Source: Bradyrhizobium sp. 170
GTDB taxonomy: Bacteria; Pseudomonadota; Alphaproteobacteria; Rhizobiales; Xanthobacteraceae
Direction of reading: 5' to 3'
NCBI RefSeq assembly: GCF_023101085.1
Contig: NZ_CP064703.1
Coordinates: 7,254,001-7,318,000 of the forward strand
DNA length: 64,000 nucleotides
Part shown: piece by piece, positions 33,883 to 43,048 of the stretch
Numbering within the stretch: the stretch's first letter is position 1
How the letters are laid out: every line of letters starts with the position of its first letter
Made by a program: the position numbers and the translations under genes
Notes under the pieces: model-generated
Told to the model about the DNA's origin: nothing
The model's database searches: none
What the model saw: only the letters and a program-made list of their open reading frames with translations

Positions 33883-36669
33883 CTAGTGGCCGGTGGGGCG
33901 TCGGTTCATTTCCTCCAGAAGCTCGCGCATTGCATCGAACTGCGTGCCAAAACCTTTCCAATCTCCGGACTTCAATCGCTCCACTGCTTGATTGTAGCGA
34001 TCAAGCGCCTCCCGTGCCTGACTTGCCGCCGGGCCTGTGGCGGGCCTCTCCTCTGTCGTGGTTGAAACTGCCGGCGCAGCGCCGGGCTCCATGAACAGCG
34101 CTGACAAGGCTTCGGCGAGTGTCTCCTTCATCACCACATGTTCGCCGTAGGCTGCGATCACGCGTTTCAGCTCCGGCAGGTGTCCGTGTTCCGCTCGCAA
34201 ATAGAGCGGCGTTACATAAAGGATCGAATTCTCGATTGGGATCACAAGCAAGTTCGCACCGCGGATCACCCGCGAGCCCATCTGGTTCCACAACGTGATT
34301 TGTTGCGATATCTCGGTACTCTGATTGATCCGCGCTTCGATCTGGAATGGTCCATAGACGAGCTTCTCCTTGGGAAACTCGTAAACGATCAGCTTGCCGT
34401 AGTCGGGCGCGTCGCAGCGCGCGGCGAGCCACGCGATCATGTTGTCGCGGCGGCTAGGCACCATCGGAAGCATGAGAAAGAACTCGGCCTGCGGCTCGCC
34501 GGGCAGCCGCATGATGATGTAATAAGGTGCCATCGTTGCTATGCCGCCGCCGCCCGGCTGGCGCGGGAACTGCCAGAGATCCTCGCGGTTATAGAAAACG
34601 TCGGCCGCCTCCATGTGGTAGGTCTGATAGAGCCGCGCCTGAATCAGGAACAGGTCCTCCGGATAGCGAATGTGCTTCTGCAAGTCTGACGGCATCGCCG
34701 CGAATGGCTTGAACAAGCTCGGAAAGATGCGCTGGAAGGTTGCGGCGACCGGGTCACGGGTGTCCATCAGATAAAAGTCGACGGTTCCGTTATAGGCATC
34801 GACGATAACCTTTACTGAATTGCGAATGTAGTTGAGGCCCAGCCCTTGCGCCGGCTCTGCATAGGGGAAATAGGAACTCACCGTATAGGCGTCCTGCATC
34901 CAGAACATCCGCCCATCGCTGATGACCAGATAAGGATCGTGATCGAGCCTGAGGAAGGGAGCGATCGTTCCTACCCGTTGCTGGATATTGCGGCGGATCA
35001 TGATCCGGCTGTCGGCGGTAATGTAGCTCGAGAGCACCAGGTTCGGGTCGTTGAAGTAATAAGCAAACAGGCCTCTCCACACCATCGATCCGATCGGAAC
35101 GCCACCGGTGCCGTCATAGGCCGCGTAGACATTGTCCTTTCCCTTTGGATAGTCGAACTCAGGTGTGCTCCCTTTGACGATGACGTAACTGTCGTGCTCT
35201 TCGCCGTAGTAGATGCGCGGTTCGCGGATCTGGGGGCCTCCGTCCGCAACAGGGGGTATGTCGCGCAAATAAAAGAATGGCAGCCCTTCGCTGCTCTTGC
35301 GAGTGACCGGGCTCATCACCGCGCCGGTGCCGTGAGTAAACAACACGTGGCGATTGACCCATGTCTGGGCATTCGGCGGCAGCAAGGACGGCCGCAGTTC
35401 GCGGGCCGAGATCATTACGCTTTGGTAGGAGCCATCGATCCAGTAGCGGTCGACGTCAAGATGATGGAACTTGTAGTAGGTGCGGATCTCCTGCAGCTGC
35501 GCGTAGGTGTCCGACAAGGGCTGCCAGTCCCACAGCCTGATATTCTCGATTGTCGCCTTGTTGGCGTCGAGCGTCTTGAAGGTAAGCTTCTGTTCGGCAG
35601 CAAACGGCTTGGCTGCGATCTGATCGAGATTGTATGCCTGCCGAGTGAGCGCGATGTTGCGTTCAATGTAGGGCTTCTCCAGCTCCAACTCGCTTGGTTT
35701 GACGAAGAACTGCCGGAATAGCACGGTAGCTATGCCTGACAGCACTAAAGAGCCGATGACGACAAGCATGACCGCGGCGGCGGGAAGCCGGTAGGTCCTC
35801 ACTCGGAGGTTTGCCAACGCAGCAAACGCCGCAATGATCGATAGCCCGATCATTAGCCACAGGCCCGGTAGCCCCACATGCACATCGGTGTAACTAGCGC
35901 CGACGACGACGCCGTTGTCGCCATAGAGCAGCAGATAACGGTCGAGAACGTACGACCAGGCTTTCACGACGAAGAGAAGCGCGAGCAACGCAGAGCCGTG
36001 AGCGATTGCAGTCGGCGACATCGATCGGCGATGAATGTCGTATTCGATGTCGCCATGCACCCAATAGATCGCTGCGGCGAAAAGCGCGCTCAAAACGAGT
36101 GTGAGCAGCATCCAGTTTTTGATGAGGATGTAGGCCGGCAGTACGAACAGATAGAAACTGATGTCCTTGCTGAAGAGCGGATCGTTTGCACCATAGGGGA
36201 CGTGATAGAAAAACTGCAGGATGACGCCCCAATTGCCGACTTCTGCCGCGGCAACCAGCAGAGCGAGAAAACCTGCACCGCCCGCGATGACGCGGGGCCA
36301 CGGCAGCCGATCGCGCACGACCGCCAACAGGTCGGGCGGCGGCACATTGCCCGCAAGATTCCACACGAACGCCGCGACAGATTGCGTCGTCTGCCGTCGG
36401 GCAAAATGCACCGCGAGCCATCCGTTCAACCAAAGGACGACCGCAGTTCCGGTCCAGACTGCAGAAAGGACGACGGCCTTGGCGCCGATTGTCGTCCAAA
36501 AAACCTGCGGATAACCGATCGCGGAAAACCACAGCCAATCAACCAGGAAGTCGCTGGTGAGCCAGAGCAGGACCAGGCAAATTCCGGCGAAGACGGCCGC
36601 AATGATGGACCCGACCACGGCGCTTCGCCTTGGTGCCTTCCGTTCGGGTCCGGTAATCCCGATCGTCAT
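33883..36669 (-). CDS. UPF0182 family membrane protein
   Basis: A 928-residue protein of the UPF0182/DUF1648-unrelated large membrane family. About seven transmembrane segments occupy the first 330 residues (for example ICLVLLWLTSDFLVDWLWFSAIGY), followed by a very long periplasmic-type domain with blocks such as RNIALTRQAYNLDQIAAKPF, WQPLSDTYAQLQEIRTYYKF, INRHVLFTHG-like and GVPIGSMVWRGLFAYYFND. The C-terminal tail is a proline/alanine-rich linker and a short helix. I chose ATG 36669 (MTIGITGPERKAPRR), because the upstream extension is cysteine- and arginine-rich. Function unknown. Confidence 0.9.
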   Translation of the reverse strand: MTIGITGPERKAPRRSAVVGSIIAAVFAGICLVLLWLTSDFLVDWLWFSAIGYPQVFWTTIGAKAVVLSAVWTGTAVVLWLNGWLAVHFARRQTTQSVAAFVWNLAGNVPPPDLLAVVRDRLPWPRVIAGGAGFLALLVAAAEVGNWGVILQFFYHVPYGANDPLFSKDISFYLFVLPAYILIKNWMLLTLVLSALFAAAIYWVHGDIEYDIHRRSMSPTAIAHGSALLALLFVVKAWSYVLDRYLLLYGDNGVVVGASYTDVHVGLPGLWLMIGLSIIAAFAALANLRVRTYRLPAAAVMLVVIGSLVLSGIATVLFRQFFVKPSELELEKPYIERNIALTRQAYNLDQIAAKPFAAEQKLTFKTLDANKATIENIRLWDWQPLSDTYAQLQEIRTYYKFHHLDVDRYWIDGSYQSVMISARELRPSLLPPNAQTWVNRHVLFTHGTGAVMSPVTRKSSEGLPFFYLRDIPPVADGGPQIREPRIYYGEEHDSYVIVKGSTPEFDYPKGKDNVYAAYDGTGGVPIGSMVWRGLFAYYFNDPNLVLSSYITADSRIMIRRNIQQRVGTIAPFLRLDHDPYLVISDGRMFWMQDAYTVSSYFPYAEPAQGLGLNYIRNSVKVIVDAYNGTVDFYLMDTRDPVAATFQRIFPSLFKPFAAMPSDLQKHIRYPEDLFLIQARLYQTYHMEAADVFYNREDLWQFPRQPGGGGIATMAPYYIIMRLPGEPQAEFFLMLPMVPSRRDNMIAWLAARCDAPDYGKLIVYEFPKEKLVYGPFQIEARINQSTEISQQITLWNQMGSRVIRGANLLVIPIENSILYVTPLYLRAEHGHLPELKRVIAAYGEHVVMKETLAEALSALFMEPGAAPAVSTTTEERPATGPAASQAREALDRYNQAVERLKSGDWKGFGTQFDAMRELLEEMNRRPTGH

Positions 36670-36896
36670 GACTTGATCATAGCGGAAATGAGGGACGCCT
36701 GCCGCCTGAATCGTGGTCGGGATTGCCCGGCAAAAGGGGGCGAGCGCGCGAAGCTCCGTCGCCGGGACCCCGGAACAGCACAACGTAGCAAATCGAGAAG
36801 GCGCAAGGCGGCAACCCCGGCGGATGCAGCCGCCGATCATCAGTCAGTTATCGGGCAACATGGCGCTCCAGAATCCGGAGCCGCAAGCGCAAGACT

Positions 36897-37475
36897 TCAC
36901 TCCTCCAATTTCTTGCTCAATTCAGGATTGAGCTTGTTCCGATCGACAGACTGATAGAACGTGATGGGTCTGCATTTTCCCTCGAAATCCGCGAGGACAA
37001 TGGCCGTCCACGGACTCGCGTTCTCGCCCGAACCGTCGCGTAGGTCCGGCATGACCTTGCGAGCAGCGATCACATACCAAGCGCGACCAGCTGCTGCGGC
37101 CTTCGCAGCCGCCGCGAACTCATCCAATATTCCGCGCAGATTTTTGCGCATTTCTTCTTCGCTGTCCCCGCGCAGATGTTTTCGAGACGACTTTCCCGCC
37201 TCTCCGTACTCATGATGAATGCTTAACTGCAGTCGGGCATCATCCACTTCGATCTTGGTGACCCGTATCGCGGCTCCGCCTTCGCGAAGATAGTCTCGCA
37301 CCCGGACGTCGCAGGCCAAAAATCTGTCCGTGGGTGGCTGGGCGACGCTAGCTGCAGGCGGGACCGCGGCAAGAGCCCGGGTTTTCTTTTTTCGAGGAGC
37401 AGCCTCCGCAGGCATCGTGGCGATGGCGGCGCTGAGGAGCGCCGCGGCAAGCACGACTGGAAAAGGGGCATTCAT
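36897..37475 (-). CDS. Secreted hypothetical protein
   Basis: A 192-residue protein with an N-terminal signal peptide (residues 1-25, cleavage after PAEAA), then a basic linker (PRKKKTRA) and an alpha/beta part with one Cys pair (C54, and C175 near the C-terminus) that may form a disulfide. No family recognised. It lies between UPF0182 and the penicillin-binding protein but points away from the latter. Confidence 0.65.
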   Translation of the reverse strand: MNAPFPVVLAAALLSAAIATMPAEAAPRKKKTRALAAVPPAASVAQPPTDRFLACDVRVRDYLREGGAAIRVTKIEVDDARLQLSIHHEYGEAGKSSRKHLRGDSEEEMRKNLRGILDEFAAAAKAAAAGRAWYVIAARKVMPDLRDGSGENASPWTAIVLADFEGKCRPITFYQSVDRNKLNPELSKKLEE

Positions 37476-37622
37476 GAGTGCGCTGCCGATGTGGTGTATC
37501 TAAAACGTACTGGCCGCAGCGTTGGTTCCGGGGCTAGGGAACTTTTTCCTCAGTACAGCCTTGTTTAGTGTTCTAGAAAAACGGGACCTTACAGGAGCGG
37601 CTTTTTCGACCGTCGGCAGGTC

Positions 37623-40487
37623 ATGGACTCGATTCTCATCAAGATCTTCGCCACGGCGCTTGCCTTCAGCCAGGTCACTACCCGTCCGGATGAGGTCAAG
37701 ACGGAATTCGATGCGGCGCGCGACCGCTTTGAGGTGGCGCAGCTTTTGGGTGCCGGCTGCGCCCACATGCGCAAGGCTTTCGACATCGAGGACGTCAACC
37801 TGGACGATCTGATTGCCACTGCCATGGATGACAAGGAAGCGTTGAGCAGCGAGATCAAGGCGCTCAAAGGACTGAATCTGGCCCACCTCCACCTGGCCTA
37901 CAGGCAGTTCTGCAAAGTCGAAAAAGTGGAGGGGTCTCCGGTCGATCTTGGTCAGGTCATCGCTTTCTACAACAGCGCGGTCAAGGATCTGCCCGACGCC
38001 GTGCAGCTCAAGCACCTCAGGCTTCCTGGCACCAGCGTAATCCTCGATAACAAGAGCCAGCGCGTTGCCGAGATTTACGCGCCGAACAATCGCCGCATCT
38101 GGGTCAAGCTTGCGGATATCCCGGAAGCGGTGCGCAACGCATTCATCGCCGCCGAGGACAAGCGCTTCTTCCAACACACCGGCATTGACGAGCGCGGACT
38201 GGTCCGCGCCTTCATCGGCAACTTCGCGCAGCCGGGTCGGCCGCGGGGCGGCTCGACCATTACGCAGCAGGTCGCCAAGAATCTGCTGGTGGGCAACGAC
38301 ATCACTTACGAAAGAAAACTGCGCGAAATGATCGTTGCCTCGCGGATGGAGCGCGCCCTGACCAAGGCGGAAATCCTCGAGCTCTATCTCAACTCGATTT
38401 ATCTCGGTCGCGGAGCCTGGGGCATCGAGATGGCGGCGCGCAGCTATTTCGGCAAACCAGCCAAGGCGCTCTCCGCAGTCGAGGGCGCGCTGCTCGCCGG
38501 GCTCGCCAAGGGACCTAACTACTTCAATCCCGACCACCACCCTGAGCGCGCGCGCGAGCGCCTTGCCTACGTGCTGGGCCGCATGCAGGACGACGCCATG
38601 ATCGACGCCGCCGCGGCGCAAGCAGTATTGCCGCAGTTCGTCGAGTACCGGCCGACGCGACGGGACTTCGGCTTTCACTTCGTCGATCACATCGGCCGCG
38701 AGGCAAAGGTGGTCGCGGGCCTCGATACTCTCACCAGTTCCTCCTACACGGTGCACTCGACCGTCAATTCGGCCTTGCAGCGCGTAGTCGAAGCGACATT
38801 GCAGGAGGGCCTCGCGCGGTACGAGCTGAACACCAATCGTTACAAATTCGAGGGACCCGAGGCGAACATTTCCGATGCTATCCGTCTCAAAGCGGCTGAT
38901 CCGAGGGCCACGGAGCCGGCCTGGCTCGCGGCGTTGAAGTCGACGCGGCTACCTCTCTATGACGTTCACTGGGAATCGGCGGTCGTCCTGGAGAATACGC
39001 GTGGCAAGAGCGGCCATGCGATCAACGTCGGTCTGACCGACGGAAGCATCCTGCCGCTGAACACGTGGAGCACTGCGATCCGGCGCGGTCTCAAGCCGTA
39101 CGACGTGGTCTACGTGCAGGTGCGCAAAGCCAGTGGCAAGCAAGCGGCGCGTGCGGATCTGCGCATTCGACCGACCGTGCAGGGAGCGGCGCTCGTACTC
39201 GGGAACGAAACCGGCCGCATTCTGGCGATGGCGGGTGGCTTTTCGTATCCGGCAAGCCAGCTCAACCGCGTGGTCCAGAGCCTGCGGCAACCCGGCTCCA
39301 CCTTGAAGCCGCTGACCTACCTCGCCGCCCTTCGAAAGGGATTGCAGCCTAACACGCTGGTGATGGACGAACCGATTACGCTGGCACCGATCGGGGCGAC
39401 GGCCCACGCGCGCCAGCGCGGTTTCTGGTCGCCGAAGAACTACGAGGGCGGCGCTTCGGGCGCCATTACACTGCGGCGTGCGCTGGAAAACTCCCGGAAT
39501 CTCGCCACCGCGCAACTGCTCGCGACCGGCCTCGACGACAGCGCCGAGCGAGGCCTCGACCGGGTCTGCGAGATCGCGATGGAAGCGCAGCTCTACAAAG
39601 AATGCATGCGCTACTACCCATTCGTGCTCGGTGCCCAAACTGTGCGGCTCATCGACCTTGCGGCGTTCTATGCAGCGATCGCCAACGAAGGCGCACGACC
39701 CCAGCCCCATGCGATCGAAACGATCGAACAGGACGGCCGCCCAATCTACCGGCACGATCCGCATGCGGTGTCCTGGATCGGCTTCGCCGACCGCGCATCG
39801 TTTTACCAGTTGAAATCAATGCTGCAGGGCGTGCTCGCGCGCGGAACCGCGCGCGTGGTGAAGCATCTTTCGCCCTATGTCGGCGGCAAGACCGGTACCA
39901 CTGATAATTCGGCCGATGCCTGGTTCGTCGGTTTCACAAATGACGTCACCATCGCCATCTGGGTCGGCTACGACAACAACGATGGCACGCGCCGCACCCT
40001 TGGGCGCGGCCAGACCGGAGGGAAAGTGGCGCTGCCGATGTTCGAGCCGATCGTGCAGGCAGCCTGGGAGCTGCACGCTCCCAAGACGGCGTTGAACGGC
40101 CCTTCGCGCGAAGCCATGCGTCAACTCGTTGCTCTGTCGATCGATCCCCATACCGGGGATCCTGCGCCGGCCGGCTCCGGGCGCGCTTTCACCGAGTACT
40201 TAAAGAGGGATCCGGCGGGCAGAATCGATGATACGCAATTTCGGATCGTCTCGCGTGCAGAACGCTACGCCCATCGTGGCGGTTATGACGAAGACGACGG
40301 GCCATTCCAGCAGTGGTCCAACGATACCCGCCTTTACGGCGATATCCGGCCGCCCTTTCCATTCCCGAACTGGCGTCTTGGTCCGCGCGAATATCCCTCC
40401 TGGCGCGGATATCCCGATGACGAGGACCGCCTCCCGCGACCGCCGCTCCGAGTCGATCCCGATTATTTCTGGCGGCGGCTGAACTGA
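37623..40487 (+). CDS. Bifunctional penicillin-binding protein, PBP1A-type
   Basis: A 954-residue class A penicillin-binding protein. The glycosyltransferase (GT51) domain covers about residues 150-340: AAEDKRFFQHTGIDERGL has the catalytic glutamate, then GGSTITQQVAKNLL and RKLREMIVASRMERALTKAEILELYLN. The transpeptidase domain starts after about residue 500: SxxK in QPGSTLKPLTY, SxN in ENSRNLATAQ, and KTGTT. It has an unusual start: no obvious long cytoplasmic and membrane anchor, but an N-terminal segment of about 120 residues that I do not recognise. The following gene starts 11 bp after it. Confidence 0.9.
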   Translation: MDSILIKIFATALAFSQVTTRPDEVKTEFDAARDRFEVAQLLGAGCAHMRKAFDIEDVNLDDLIATAMDDKEALSSEIKALKGLNLAHLHLAYRQFCKVEKVEGSPVDLGQVIAFYNSAVKDLPDAVQLKHLRLPGTSVILDNKSQRVAEIYAPNNRRIWVKLADIPEAVRNAFIAAEDKRFFQHTGIDERGLVRAFIGNFAQPGRPRGGSTITQQVAKNLLVGNDITYERKLREMIVASRMERALTKAEILELYLNSIYLGRGAWGIEMAARSYFGKPAKALSAVEGALLAGLAKGPNYFNPDHHPERARERLAYVLGRMQDDAMIDAAAAQAVLPQFVEYRPTRRDFGFHFVDHIGREAKVVAGLDTLTSSSYTVHSTVNSALQRVVEATLQEGLARYELNTNRYKFEGPEANISDAIRLKAADPRATEPAWLAALKSTRLPLYDVHWESAVVLENTRGKSGHAINVGLTDGSILPLNTWSTAIRRGLKPYDVVYVQVRKASGKQAARADLRIRPTVQGAALVLGNETGRILAMAGGFSYPASQLNRVVQSLRQPGSTLKPLTYLAALRKGLQPNTLVMDEPITLAPIGATAHARQRGFWSPKNYEGGASGAITLRRALENSRNLATAQLLATGLDDSAERGLDRVCEIAMEAQLYKECMRYYPFVLGAQTVRLIDLAAFYAAIANEGARPQPHAIETIEQDGRPIYRHDPHAVSWIGFADRASFYQLKSMLQGVLARGTARVVKHLSPYVGGKTGTTDNSADAWFVGFTNDVTIAIWVGYDNNDGTRRTLGRGQTGGKVALPMFEPIVQAAWELHAPKTALNGPSREAMRQLVALSIDPHTGDPAPAGSGRAFTEYLKRDPAGRIDDTQFRIVSRAERYAHRGGYDEDDGPFQQWSNDTRLYGDIRPPFPFPNWRLGPREYPSWRGYPDDEDRLPRPPLRVDPDYFWRRLN

Positions 40488-40498
40488 GCATTGACGCC

Positions 40499-41506
40499 AT
40501 GAGCCTCCACCGTGCCGCTGTCCTCATCGCCGCCTGGTTGGCCACTTGCACGGGCGCGGCCGCGCAGGAATTCCAGCTGGAGGACGTGCCCGCAGCCGCC
40601 AGCGTTCCAATCGCACAGATCAAACCGCGCACGGTCATTTTCGCCGACCAACGCAACGACAAGCTCGCCGATTCCTCGACCGGGCTCATTCCGTTCGACG
40701 ATTGGGCCCGCTCACGTCCGGTTCAGCAGCGCTTCCTCTCGCTGTTTCCGAGCTTCGTTGAGCCCACGATCAACCAACAAACGAAGCTGAAGCTCTCGGT
40801 CTACCAGGCGGAGGCGCGGTTTCGACTTCCAAGACCGGCAGCGGCATTGGATCTGTCGCGGTATGCGAATGTCGCGTTCCTCGAGCAGATCGATCCGGCA
40901 GTCAAGCACCGCCCGATCACGGCGGGCGATGCTGTTCCCAACAAGGACACGGGGGCCGCGCACAACCGTCCGCCGAATCGCCGCTGGTGCGAGGACGCGA
41001 AGGCGATCTGCGTGCAGTCCCGATACATGTTCGAGGGGAAAATTCCGGCGGGCATTCAGCTTGCCAACAAGCTGCGCGAGGAGAGCAAAAAGCCCATTCC
41101 GGATTTCATCGAGTTCCAGAGTGAGATGATGTTGGTCACGCAGCCGCACTTTGCCGAGCTGCCGAGCCTGACAGGGCTCGACTCCACAGTCACCGGCGGG
41201 CTCGAGCAGAACATCTTTTGGGTCAACCAGGTCATCCAGTTCGGCAAGCTGCTTGCGATTCTGCAACAACATCCGACCGAGCGGGAAGCCGCCATCGCGA
41301 CGGTCTACATCCTGATTGTGGTCAGGAACGACGTCCTGAACAAGCAAAGGGAATATAGCAAAACACCCATTCTGCGAAACCTCGTGCCCGCGCAACTGCT
41401 CATGGGCAACAGTTCCTTCAACAGCGGCGATTCGCTGAGCGCCGGCCTGCCGAAATACGCCAGAAGCCGCATCAAGGCGATCGCCGACATGATGGAGCGG
41501 GAATGA
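40499..41506 (+). CDS. Secreted hypothetical protein downstream of penicillin-binding protein
   Basis: A 335-residue protein with a Sec signal peptide (residues 1-22, cleavage after TGAAA). The mature part is rich in hydrophilic helix-forming residues, has a Cys pair (C162 and C169, RRWCEDAKAICVQ) likely to form a periplasmic disulfide, and ends in a charged helix (AIADMMERE). It starts 11 bp after the penicillin-binding protein stop, so the two are probably cotranscribed and may act together at the cell wall. Family not recognised. Confidence 0.7.
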   Translation: MSLHRAAVLIAAWLATCTGAAAQEFQLEDVPAAASVPIAQIKPRTVIFADQRNDKLADSSTGLIPFDDWARSRPVQQRFLSLFPSFVEPTINQQTKLKLSVYQAEARFRLPRPAAALDLSRYANVAFLEQIDPAVKHRPITAGDAVPNKDTGAAHNRPPNRRWCEDAKAICVQSRYMFEGKIPAGIQLANKLREESKKPIPDFIEFQSEMMLVTQPHFAELPSLTGLDSTVTGGLEQNIFWVNQVIQFGKLLAILQQHPTEREAAIATVYILIVVRNDVLNKQREYSKTPILRNLVPAQLLMGNSSFNSGDSLSAGLPKYARSRIKAIADMMERE

Positions 41507-41871
41507 GCAGAGCGTGTGCGGCGACGAATGGACGCCGGTAGATGGACAAATCGCGTTTGCAGTCGACAGGCGTCAAAGAAGCCCCGCGAACTGGCAAATA
41601 GTCACCGAACCAGGGGCAAGACTCCTGCCCACCACCGCTTGCAAGATCAGTCGATCGAGAGGCTGGCACTCCCGATCAGACTCCCATCGCAAAATATCGC
41701 AGAATATCGTGCATTTTGGCGCGCCCAGATTCGAACGCCGACCGCTCAGATTCGTAGTTCACCGCTTGACTGCTCCCGTCAGAAGCAGGGATCGGCGGCG
41801 ACGCGAAATCGCGGTTTTCACAGGGCATCCTTTCGGCCGCTATACCGTTCTGCAGGTCGCGCCCGGCACCA
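41507..41871. other. Spacer with a tRNA-like remnant
   Basis: About 365 bp without a supported gene. It contains the tRNA-like segment at 41717-41760. Open frames here are arginine-rich, with no credible start or family. Confidence 0.35.
41717..41760 (-). pseudogene. tRNA-like 3' remnant, possible tRNA-Arg(ACG)
   Basis: On the minus strand the sequence reads CTACGAA inside an anticodon-arm-like context, then GGTCGGCGTTCGAATC and GGGCGCGCCA. This matches the order anticodon loop (ACG, arginine), T-loop TTCGAAT, acceptor 3' strand and CCA of a tRNA. The 5' half is absent and the T-stem does not pair well, so it is a decayed fragment. Such partial tRNA 3' ends are typical left-behind attachment sites of integrative elements, but no integrase is nearby. 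Confidence 0.4.
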
Positions 41872-42816
41872 CTAGATTTCCGTTCGCAGGCCTGTGCGCT
41901 CGTGGCGGATACATTGCGGCCGGACGGGTGCGTTCAGCGCGTTCTTCACCATCTGACCAAGCGCCAGGAAGTCGACCTTGCGTGGAGACGTCCGGCGCCA
42001 CGCAAGCCCGATACGGCGGCCGGGTTGCGGTTCGACAAAGCGCAGGAGCTTCACTCGGTCGTCGCGCAACTCGACATCGGCCGCTACTTCTGGAACCAGC
42101 GTGGCGCCATATCCGCTCGCCACCATCTGCATGACCGTTGCAAGGCTCGTTGCACTGAGGCTCGAGGCCACAGTCCAACGCCCCTTGGCACAATAGTCGA
42201 GCGCCTGATCCCGCAGACAATGGCCTTCTTCCAGCAGAATGAGCTTACGCTTCTTCACCTCGCCGGGCGTCACCCGCGCCGTTTCCGGAAGAGGGTCGTC
42301 GGCGGGTACGGCAAAGAGGAAGCGGTCTCTCATGAGATGGAAAACTTCAACCGCGGCTGCCTTGAGCGGCAACGCCAACAACAATACTTCGAGAGCGCCA
42401 CGCTCGAGATCCGCGAGCAGCACCTTGGTCTGTGCTTCCACCAAATCAAGGCGCAGATCGGGATACCCGAGCTCCAGTTGCGGCAGCAACCGCGGCAATA
42501 CATACGGCGCCAGCGTCGGGATGACGCCAAGGCGCAACGTTCCACTCAGCACCTTGGCTCTGTGTTGAGCCAGGTCTGTCAGGTCGCGCACCGAACCAAG
42601 GATCGCTCCGGCGCGTTGCGCGATCTCGATGCCAAGTTCGGTGAACGTCGGCGCGCCCGGGCGCCGCTCGATCAACTCTATGCCGAGAAGTCCTTCCAGT
42701 TCGTGGATCTGCATTGAAAGAGCGGGCTGGCTGACGCAACACTCCGCCGCCGCTCGTCCGAAATGTTGATGACGGGCAAGCGCATCAAGATAACATAGCT
42801 GCCGGGTCGTGATCAC
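41872..42816 (-). CDS. oxyR: OxyR-type LysR family regulator
   Basis: A 314-residue LysR family regulator. The N-terminal helix-turn-helix (RQLCYLDALARHQHFGRAAAECCVSQPALSMQIHELEGLLG, residues 4-45) is followed by an OxyR ligand domain. The segment LILLEEGHCLRDQALDYC near residues 196-213 carries the two redox-active cysteines eight residues apart, as in E. coli OxyR. The protein would sense hydrogen peroxide and activate antioxidant genes. It faces groEL across a 232-bp gap; no catalase or peroxiredoxin gene is in the window. Confidence 0.88.
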   Translation of the reverse strand: MITTRQLCYLDALARHQHFGRAAAECCVSQPALSMQIHELEGLLGIELIERRPGAPTFTELGIEIAQRAGAILGSVRDLTDLAQHRAKVLSGTLRLGVIPTLAPYVLPRLLPQLELGYPDLRLDLVEAQTKVLLADLERGALEVLLLALPLKAAAVEVFHLMRDRFLFAVPADDPLPETARVTPGEVKKRKLILLEEGHCLRDQALDYCAKGRWTVASSLSATSLATVMQMVASGYGATLVPEVAADVELRDDRVKLLRFVEPQPGRRIGLAWRRTSPRKVDFLALGQMVKNALNAPVRPQCIRHERTGLRTEI

Positions 42817-43048
42817 CCCGATAAGATATTCTTAATGCCGCGACAAAGCAATTTGATTGGCTTTTTGGCCGCTAGCTTAAAACATTGGACGGCTTGAAAT
42901 CGTGTGGGTTGAAATCACCAGCGCAAGCGCGCCGCACGTGCACACTCCGAGGGTCGCTGTTGTGCAGACAAGCAAAGGGAGGACCGCAAACTCGGACTCA
43001 GACGCCCTAGGCGCCCGCGAGGTCACCTGATCAAGTCGGGAACCATCC

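Noticed and set aside
37500..38756. A 418-codon minus-strand frame opposite the penicillin-binding protein
   Set aside because: Antisense shadow of a gene with complete GT51 and transpeptidase motifs.
42817..43048. A CIRCE or heat-shock element before groEL
   Set aside because: No TTAGCACTC-type inverted repeat is present; only an imperfect AAGATATTCTT palindrome near the oxyR start.
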